A stretch of DNA of 64,000 nt. Source: Acidobacteriota bacterium. Lineage in GTDB: Bacteria > Acidobacteriota > Vicinamibacteria > Vicinamibacterales > CAVVIG01. Below the pieces are notes generated by a model, which saw only the letters and a program-made list of their open reading frames with translations, did not search any database and had not been told where the DNA came from. The translations under genes and the position numbers were made by a program. The DNA is taken from contig QHWB01000038.1 in NCBI GenBank assembly GCA_003222395.1, positions 1-64,000 of the forward strand. Direction: 5' to 3'. Shown here in pieces: positions 58,664 to 64,000 of the stretch; position 1 is the first letter of the stretch, and each line of letters starts with the position of its first letter.

Positions 58664-60721
58664 ATGAAGGCTGTTCGACTCGTCGGGCTCTTCATCGCAA
58701 TCGCGAGCGCCTCGCTGCTCGCGCAATCCACCAGCGTCTCGCAGATGATGCAGGTGCGCCACTGGAACGGACAGAGCGTCGCGCCCGTGTACGAGGGCTT
58801 CGATATCAACGCCGACGGCTCCTACAACATGTGGTTCGGCTACATGAACCGCAACGAGGAAGAGTCGATCGACATTCCAACCGGCGCGGCGAACGCCTTC
58901 GAACCGGGCGGCGATCGCGGGCAGCCGACGCACTTCGTACCGCGCCGCCACAAGGACGTCTTCAAGGTGACGGTGCCGAACGATTTTCCGAAGGACGGCA
59001 AGCTTGTCTGGACGCTGACGTCTCACGGGCAGACGCTGCGCGTCGCCGGCACGCTCAACCCCGTGTGGCAGATCGATCGGATCCGCGCGACGCGCGGCGG
59101 CAACAGCGAACGCATCAACTCGAACACGCCGCCGTCCGTCGAGCTGCAGCCGGCGACGGCATCGGTGGCCGCGCCGCGCGGCACGACCACGCTGACGGTG
59201 TCGGCAACCGATGACGGACTTCCGATCCGCCGCGGACAGCCCGCGGGCATGACCGTGCTCTGGGCGAAGTACCGCGGTCCCGGCGACGTCACGTTCAGCG
59301 CGGCGCAGGCGAAGCTGGTGAACGGCAAGGCAGCGACGACGGCGACGTTCTCCGAACCGGGCGAGTACATCCTGCAGGCCGTCGTCGATGACGGATCGGG
59401 CGAATCGGCGGGACAGTTCGGGTATCACTGCTGCTGGACCAACGCGCAGGTGAAGGTCACGGTCAAGGGTGAACCGGCGGCGCGCACGGTGGCGGCCTCG
59501 ACTCCGCCAACGTTCAGCAAAGACATCGCGCCGATCTTTCAGAAGGCGTGTCAGACGTGCCACCATGCCGGCACGTCGGTCCCGATGTCGCTGACGACGT
59601 ACGACGAGGTTCGGCCGTGGGCGCGCTCGATCCAGCAGCGCGTCGTCAACCGCGACATGCCGCCGTGGCATCTCGACAAGACCGTCGGGATCCGTCACTA
59701 CAAGAACGATCGATCGCTCAGAGACGACGAGATCGCGACGATCGCGCGGTGGGTCGAGGCCGGCGCGCCGCAGGGCAATCCCGCCGACATGCCGACGCCG
59801 CTGACGTTCGCGCCCGACACCGACTGGTTCATCGGCGAGCCGGATCTGAAGGTGACGACGCCGAACGACTTCACGATGTACGCGAACGGTCCCGACTGGT
59901 GGATCGATCAGTTCGCGGAAGTGAAGCTCGACGAGGATCGCTGGATCAAGGCGATGGAGATCAAGCCGAGCAACCCGAAGATCGTCCATCACGTCGTCGT
60001 GTACGTCATCGAGCCGGATGCGCCGGAAGGAACGCCGGAGAGCGGCGTCCAGCTCCACGAATATGCGGTCGGCAAGTACGGCGACATCTTCGGCGAGAAC
60101 ACCGGACGCCTGCTCAAGAAGGGGACGAAGCTCCGCTACGACATGCACTACTTCGCGATCGGATCGGAGCAGCACAACAAGACGACGATCGCGTTCAAGT
60201 TCTATCCGAAGGGCGTGGTTCCGAAGTACCAGGTGCGGTCGTTCGCCATCCGCAACATCCCGAACGACGATCTCGAAGTGCCGCCCAACACGATGGTCCG
60301 GACCGACGGCTTCTTCAAGCTGCCGAAGAACGCGCGCATCGATTCCTTCCAGCCGCACATGCACATGCGCGGCCGCGGCCTGACGGTGGAAGCGATCGAT
60401 CCGGCGACGAACCGATCGACGGTCCTCAGCTCGGTCGATCACTTCGACTTCAACTGGCACATCAACTACGTGTACGCGGACGACGAGGCGCCGCTGCTGC
60501 CGGCGGGCACGGTGCTGCACCTGATCGGGGTGCACGACAACACCCAGGCGAATCGCCGCAACCCGGATCCCAACATGTGGGTCGGCTTCGGGGAACGCAG
60601 CGTGGACGACATGCTGCAGGTGTGGCTCGACATCGTCTATCTCGACGACGCCGAGTTCCAGCGGCTGGTCGAAGAGCGCAAGGGGCGCACATCGACGACC
60701 GGCGGGGGACAGAATCGGTAG
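58664..60721 (+). CDS. Copper type II ascorbate-dependent monooxygenase-like protein with haem motif
   Basis: A 685-aa secreted protein. The signal peptide is at 1-20 (KAVRLVGLFIAIASASLLAQ). A domain of unknown type is at about 20-270. A CxxCH haem motif (CQTCHH) lies near 292. Then comes a PHM/DBH-like copper domain: KIVHHVVVYVIEPDA near 440, RYDMHYFAIGSEQHN near 500 and QPHMHMRGRGLTVEA near 563, giving His residues for two copper sites. The final VADD-like end includes WLDIVYLDDAEFQRL. It probably hydroxylates an unknown substrate in the periplasm. The ATG follows AGAGG, and the gene is in line with the PQQ dehydrogenase, but 247 bp separate them. Confidence 0.88.
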   Translation: MKAVRLVGLFIAIASASLLAQSTSVSQMMQVRHWNGQSVAPVYEGFDINADGSYNMWFGYMNRNEEESIDIPTGAANAFEPGGDRGQPTHFVPRRHKDVFKVTVPNDFPKDGKLVWTLTSHGQTLRVAGTLNPVWQIDRIRATRGGNSERINSNTPPSVELQPATASVAAPRGTTTLTVSATDDGLPIRRGQPAGMTVLWAKYRGPGDVTFSAAQAKLVNGKAATTATFSEPGEYILQAVVDDGSGESAGQFGYHCCWTNAQVKVTVKGEPAARTVAASTPPTFSKDIAPIFQKACQTCHHAGTSVPMSLTTYDEVRPWARSIQQRVVNRDMPPWHLDKTVGIRHYKNDRSLRDDEIATIARWVEAGAPQGNPADMPTPLTFAPDTDWFIGEPDLKVTTPNDFTMYANGPDWWIDQFAEVKLDEDRWIKAMEIKPSNPKIVHHVVVYVIEPDAPEGTPESGVQLHEYAVGKYGDIFGENTGRLLKKGTKLRYDMHYFAIGSEQHNKTTIAFKFYPKGVVPKYQVRSFAIRNIPNDDLEVPPNTMVRTDGFFKLPKNARIDSFQPHMHMRGRGLTVEAIDPATNRSTVLSSVDHFDFNWHINYVYADDEAPLLPAGTVLHLIGVHDNTQANRRNPDPNMWVGFGERSVDDMLQVWLDIVYLDDAEFQRLVEERKGRTSTTGGGQNR

Positions 60722-60752
60722 CCACTCACCTGTCCCGCAGGCGGGCGGGATC

Positions 60753-61136
60753 GTGTTTCGCCGCAAGGACGGCGCCATCTCGATCCTGCTCGTCCGCGCG
60801 AAGCGCGACCCCACCATCTGGATCTTTCCCAAGGGCCACATCGAACCGGGTGAAACGGAAGCCGACGCGGCGCTGCGCGAGACGCGCGAGGAAGCGGGCG
60901 TATCGGGGCGCCTCGTCGGCCCGGTCGGCGCGCCGAACGAATTCCACAACGGCCGCGCCCTCGTGCGGGTCCAGTACTTCCTCATTCACGCCGTGACCGA
61001 AACCGCGGAGACCGACGGACGCGAGAAGCGGTGGTTCGCGTTCGATGAGGCGATCTCGGCCGTGCCGTACGACGACATGCGCCGACTGCTCGCCGAAGCA
61101 CAGCGACGAATCATCGCCGCGGCCGCGGCTCGTTAA
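60753..61136 (+). CDS. NUDIX hydrolase
   Basis: A 127-aa NUDIX protein. The NUDIX box runs from GHIEPGETEADAALRETREE to AGVSGRL (residues about 27-53). The GTG at 60753 is the most upstream start codon in frame, but translation of the preceding bases gives PVPQAGGI, the usual N-terminal strand of this family (AGGIV-R). The natural start may therefore be a non-standard codon upstream, or the 5' end has been altered by the GC repeat CCCGCAGGCGGG at 60735-60746. It cleaves a nucleoside diphosphate linked to some moiety X. Substrate unknown. Confidence 0.8.
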   Translation: MFRRKDGAISILLVRAKRDPTIWIFPKGHIEPGETEADAALRETREEAGVSGRLVGPVGAPNEFHNGRALVRVQYFLIHAVTETAETDGREKRWFAFDEAISAVPYDDMRRLLAEAQRRIIAAAAAR

Positions 61137-61179
61137 CATCTCGCCCCCGGCGGCCGTCCTCCCACCCAGGGAGGCGCTC

Positions 61180-61638
61180 ATGGTCAGGATCGCCGTTGTA
61201 GCAGCTCTGGTGGCAGCGATCGGCGCGGCTGCGCGACTGGCGCAGGCCAGCGATCGCGTCGCGGTGTACGCGAGGGTCGACCGCGTCGTGCTGCAGCCGA
61301 ACGCCGGCGCGCCGGACACGATTCAGGTCTTCGGCACCTTCTCGATTGCCGAGCGCAACAACCCGAACGACTATCGCCCGGCGGCGCGCGGCTATCTCTA
61401 TTACCGACTGCCGGCCAAGCGCGACGCCGCACGACGCGAGTGGGCCGACCTCGCGGCGGTGGCCGGCACGGGACAGATCGTCGCCTTCGGCAGCCGCTGG
61501 GACGGCACGCCGCGCGTGCGCGAGGCGAACGATCCGCCGGCAAATCCGGACGAGTACACGATCAACACCGGGCTGACGAAAGTCGACGGACGCACCGACT
61601 ACGCGCCGGTGCGCGCGCTGGCCGAGGCAAGGCGGTAA
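61180..61638 (+). CDS. Exported hypothetical protein
   Basis: A 152-aa protein. MVRIAVVAALVAAIGAAARL is a signal peptide, ending near AQA. The mature part is beta-like (VAVYARVDRVVLQPNAGAPD, then IQVFGTFSIAERN, YRPAARGYLYYRL) with a late GRTDYAPVRALAEARR. GGGAGG at about 61169-61174 gives a good ribosome binding site. I do not recognise a family. The pattern resembles short exported proteins common in Acidobacteriota. It ends 2 bases before the desaturase-like gene and is probably co-transcribed with it. Confidence 0.78.
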   Translation: MVRIAVVAALVAAIGAAARLAQASDRVAVYARVDRVVLQPNAGAPDTIQVFGTFSIAERNNPNDYRPAARGYLYYRLPAKRDAARREWADLAAVAGTGQIVAFGSRWDGTPRVREANDPPANPDEYTINTGLTKVDGRTDYAPVRALAEARR

Positions 61639-61640
61639 TC

Positions 61641-62648
61641 GTGGCGTGGGCGGTCGCGATCGCGATCGGTGTGTGGTGGACCGCCAACACCGTTTCGCAC
61701 GCGTTCATCCATCGACCGTTCTTCCGCTGCCGCGCGGCGAACGCCTGCACCGGCGCGTGCCTGACGCTCGTGATGGGCGTGCCGCTGCCGCTGTGGCGCG
61801 GCCGTCACCTCGCGCACCATGCGGGCGTGCCGCACGCGCTGCGTCCCTCGGTCGATCTCGCGGTCCACGTCGCCTTCGTGCTGGCATTCTGGAGCGCGCT
61901 CGCCGTCGGCGCGCCGTGGTTCTTCGCCACGGCGTACCTGCCCGGCTACCTCGCAGGGCTGCTGCTGTGCGCGGCGCATGGACATTACGAGCACGCCGGT
62001 GGGACGACGAGTCATTACGGCCGGATCTACAACGTGCTCTGCCTCAATGACGGCTACCACGTCGAGCATCATCGATATCCCGGCGTCGGGTGGACGCGGC
62101 TGCCTGCGCTGCGCGCGCCGGATGCGCGTCCGAGCAGGTGGCCGGCGCCGCTGCGATGGATCGAAGGGCTCGTTCCGGCCGCGCTGAACGTCCTCGAACG
62201 CATCGTCCTGCGCTCGCGGATGCTGCAGCGGTTCGTGGTGCGGGCGCACGAACGCGCGTTTCGCGGCATGTTGAATCCAGGGACCGCTGATCTCGCTGTG
62301 GCAATCATCGGCGGCGGATTGTTTCCCCGCACCGCGCTGATCGTTCGTGAGCTGCTGCCGCGGGCGAGGATCACGATCATCGACGAGCGCCGCGAGCACC
62401 TCGACGTCGCACGCGCGTTTCTCGACGATGACACGTTCGCGTTCGTGCACGGTCGATACGACCGCGGCGGCGTCGCGCCGTTCGATGCGATCGTGTTCCC
62501 CCTTGCGTTCCACGGCGATCGCGAGGCGATCTATGCGCATCCGCCGGCGCCGCTGACGATCGTGCACGACTGGATCTGGCGGCGGCGCGGCGCCGGCCGC
62601 GTCGTGTCGCTCGCGCTGTTGAAGCGCATCAATCTCGTCCACCGATGA
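61641..62648 (+). CDS. Fatty-acid-desaturase-like protein fused to a Rossmann-like domain
   Basis: A 335-aa protein. The three histidine boxes are HAFIH (residues 20-24), HLAHH (near 57) and HVEHHRYPG (near 138), the pattern of membrane desaturases and hydroxylases with a di-iron site, with about four spans. Residues about 215-335 are soluble: LAVAIIGGGLFPRTALIVRE, ARITIIDERREHLDVARAFL and FDAIVFPLAFHGDRE look like a Rossmann or SAM-binding domain. That fusion is unusual. The first half is shorter than typical desaturases. The GTG at 61641 follows the upstream stop by 2 bases. The 3' end forms ATGA with the sulfatase-like gene. Substrate unknown. Confidence 0.75.
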   Translation: MAWAVAIAIGVWWTANTVSHAFIHRPFFRCRAANACTGACLTLVMGVPLPLWRGRHLAHHAGVPHALRPSVDLAVHVAFVLAFWSALAVGAPWFFATAYLPGYLAGLLLCAAHGHYEHAGGTTSHYGRIYNVLCLNDGYHVEHHRYPGVGWTRLPALRAPDARPSRWPAPLRWIEGLVPAALNVLERIVLRSRMLQRFVVRAHERAFRGMLNPGTADLAVAIIGGGLFPRTALIVRELLPRARITIIDERREHLDVARAFLDDDTFAFVHGRYDRGGVAPFDAIVFPLAFHGDREAIYAHPPAPLTIVHDWIWRRRGAGRVVSLALLKRINLVHR

Positions 62649-64000
62649 AAGCCGCGAGCGTGCTCGTTGTCTTGCTCCTCGCACGCGTGGGAGCGCTGTA
62701 TGGACATCGGCTCGACTGGTCGTGGTGGACGCCGATCGCGTATCTGTGGCACGACGCCGCGGTCGCGGCGGTGTTCGGGCTCTGCGATCGCATGCTCGTT
62801 CGCCGGCCGCGGGCGATGTGGGCCATCTATGCGGTCGCCGTCGCGTACGTCGCCATCAACGTGCCGGTGACGCGCGTGCTCTCCACGCCTATGACGTGGC
62901 CGATGTGGCAGGCCGCGCGCGGACCGCTCGTCGATTCGATCCGGCACTACGCGACGCTTTCCAACATCGCGTGGATGATGGCGGTCGTCGCTGCCGGTGC
63001 GGCCGCGCCGATCGTGTTCCGCGGCACGCCGGCGTCTGCGCTGATCGCATCGCTGCTGCTGATCGCCGCCGCAGGACCGATCGCATCGGCGCACGTGGCG
63101 ACGCGCGGGCTCGAGCGGAACGCGTGGACGGCGCTCGCGCTCACCGCCGCTCCGCGCGTTGCGCCCGCGCCCGTGGACCGGAACTGGCGCGCGCCGCGCG
63201 GTCAGCGCCGCGCCTCTGACGACCTCACGTGGCTGCGCGGCGCCGCGGCGGGACGACACCTCGTGCTCGTCAGCCTCGAATCGACCGCCGCGCAGTACCT
63301 CGGTATCTACGGCATGAATCCAGACGTGACGCCGAACGTCTCGGCGCTGGCGCGCGACGGCGTCGTGTTCGAGAACGCGTACGCCGTCTATCCGGAGAGC
63401 ATCAAGGGACTCTTATCGGTTCTATGCTCCACGTATCCCGCGCTCGGGACACAAGCTGAGATTTATGCCGGCGCGCCTTGCGAATCGCTGGCGTCGGCGC
63501 TGCGCGAGCATGGGTACCGCACGGCTCTGTTCCATTCGGGACGCTTCGGATACCTCGGGATGGACGCCGTCGTCGGCAACCGCGGATTCCAGGTGCTGGC
63601 CGATGCGGGCGACATCGGCGGCCGCCGCGAGTCGAGCTTCGGCGTCGACGAGGAGTCGACAGTGGCGCGGATCCTCGAATGGATCGATCGCGTGCCGCCG
63701 GACGCGCGGTTCTTCGTCACGTATCTGCCGATAGCGGGACATCACCCGTACGAGGTGCCACGCTCGGCTGAAGGGCTCCGCTTGGCTGAAGGGCTCCGCT
63801 CGGCTGAAGGGCTCCGCTCGGCTGAAAGCCTCGCGCTACAGAAATCAGGTAGCGCGAGCCTTTCGTCAGGTAGCGCGAGCCTTTCAGGCGAGCGTAGCGC
63901 GAGCCTTTCAGGCGAGCGACGTCGATTCACAACCGAATTCGATCGGTATCTGAACGCGCTGCGCTATGGCGACTCGGCGCTCGGCGCGCTGATGGCGGGC
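62645..64000 (+). CDS. Sulfatase/LtaS-type membrane protein, 3' end outside window, invaded by repeats
   Basis: The visible 452 residues hold about four N-terminal spans (residues 3-150) and the start of an alkaline-phosphatase-fold sulfatase domain: VLVSLESTAAQYLGIYG near 207, DVTPNVSALARDGVVFENAY near 227 and VYPESIKGLLSVLCSTYPAL near 249 (nucleophile region). Then come YRTALFHSGRFGYLGM and YLPIAGHHPYEVP. The family includes LtaS and phosphoethanolamine transferases. After Pro372 about 53 residues are made only of repeat-encoded [14 protein letters not shown] units, and normal sequence returns with FTTEFDRYLNALRYGDSALG. The frame stays open to the window end. The start forms ATGA with the upstream gene. 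Confidence 0.85.
   Translation, partial: MKAASVLVVLLLARVGALYGHRLDWSWWTPIAYLWHDAAVAAVFGLCDRMLVRRPRAMWAIYAVAVAYVAINVPVTRVLSTPMTWPMWQAARGPLVDSIRHYATLSNIAWMMAVVAAGAAAPIVFRGTPASALIASLLLIAAAGPIASAHVATRGLERNAWTALALTAAPRVAPAPVDRNWRAPRGQRRASDDLTWLRGAAAGRHLVLVSLESTAAQYLGIYGMNPDVTPNVSALARDGVVFENAYAVYPESIKGLLSVLCSTYPALGTQAEIYAGAPCESLASALREHGYRTALFHSGRFGYLGMDAVVGNRGFQVLADAGDIGGRRESSFGVDEESTVARILEWIDRVPPDARFFVTYLPIAGHHPYEVPRSAEGLRLAEGLRSAEGLRSAESLALQKSGSASLSSGSASLSGERSASLSGERRRFTTEFDRYLNALRYGDSALGALMAG
63761..63918. repeat. 25-bp hairpin element cluster inside the sulfatase-like gene
   Basis: Three shortened forward units CGCTCGGCTGAAGGGCTC (near 63761, 63779 with one change, 63797) have 18-bp period. A full forward core is at about 63815-63839. 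After GAAATCAG come two clipped inverted copies and two full inverted variant copies, ending at 63918. The tract is 158 bp and is translated in frame as residues about 373-425 of the 62645 gene. Confidence 0.93.

Noticed and set aside
56638-60985. Long minus-strand open frames opposite the PQQ dehydrogenase and copper monooxygenase
   Set aside because: They lack domains and are antisense to two well-supported exported redox proteins with signal peptides and CxxCH motifs.
1-64000. Prophage, toxin-antitoxin, restriction or other defence systems
   Set aside because: No integrase, terminase, capsid, nuclease, methylase-restriction pair or small toxin-antitoxin pair was recognised anywhere in the window.

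Overview
The window is about 65% GC, densely coded and free of phage or IS transposase genes. The gene set points to an environmental Acidobacteriota, most like the Vicinamibacteria: PQQ-dehydrogenase/cytochrome fusions, CHRD proteins, ascorbate-type copper monooxygenases, many GTG starts, ATGA/GTGA-coupled operons and many dispersed short repeats. This placement is inferred from gene content, not from a marker-gene search.

Layout. (1) 1-20378, minus strand: an 18-gene run for a surface polysaccharide. It holds GT4 glycosyltransferases, an asparagine synthase, an SDR, methyltransferase and deacetylase genes, a Wzm/Wzt ABC exporter, an acyltransferase-SGNH protein, a carbamoyltransferase with SxtJ- and DUF5989-type partners, and two SGNH paralogues. 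(2) 20387-24458: one GT4 and two multi-pass GT-C-like proteins in alternating orientation. (3) 24414-36932, minus: a nonulosonic (sialic/legionaminic-type) acid operon (neuC, neuB, neuA) with a transketolase, an aldehyde dehydrogenase, three SDRs, a winged-helix regulator, a methyltransferase and an FAD oxidoreductase. A sigma70-like promoter flanked by two matching dyads lies in front. (4) 37207-49497: GDP-mannose dehydratase, UDP-sugar dehydrogenase, a membrane protein, a GT4, a WbdD-like methyltransferase, an LhgO-like oxidase, a third SGNH paralogue, RfbD, a dicarboxylate symporter and a DegT aminotransferase. (5) 49508-55068, minus: housekeeping genes smpB, pdxA, a PSP1/RicT-like gene, holB and PBP1A. 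(6) 55138-64000, plus: a small exported protein, CHRD protein, PQQ dehydrogenase, copper monooxygenase, NUDIX hydrolase, a desaturase fusion and a sulfatase-fold membrane protein cut by the window end.

Regions 1-4 read together as one locus. Nucleotide sugars are made (Gmd, RfbD, NeuABC, UDP-sugar dehydrogenase, epimerases), assembled by GTs, decorated (carbamoyl, acyl, methyl) and exported by Wzm/Wzt. A WbdD-like methyltransferase may terminate the chain.

The most unusual signal is repetitive DNA. A 25-bp hairpin element occurs at four loci in two forms that differ by a compensatory base-pair swap. One locus is a 13-copy tandem array with 33/34-bp period. The element lies in frame inside the sulfatase gene, where it encodes about 53 residues, and forms the C-terminus of the transketolase. 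Five other places in four genes (carbamoyltransferase, PQQ dehydrogenase twice, a GT-B protein, HolB) carry different repeat-like DNA in frame. This resembles the Rickettsia palindromic elements, but with several families at once. A 193-bp nested inverted repeat near 8.9 kb and short tandem repeats beside start codons add to the picture.
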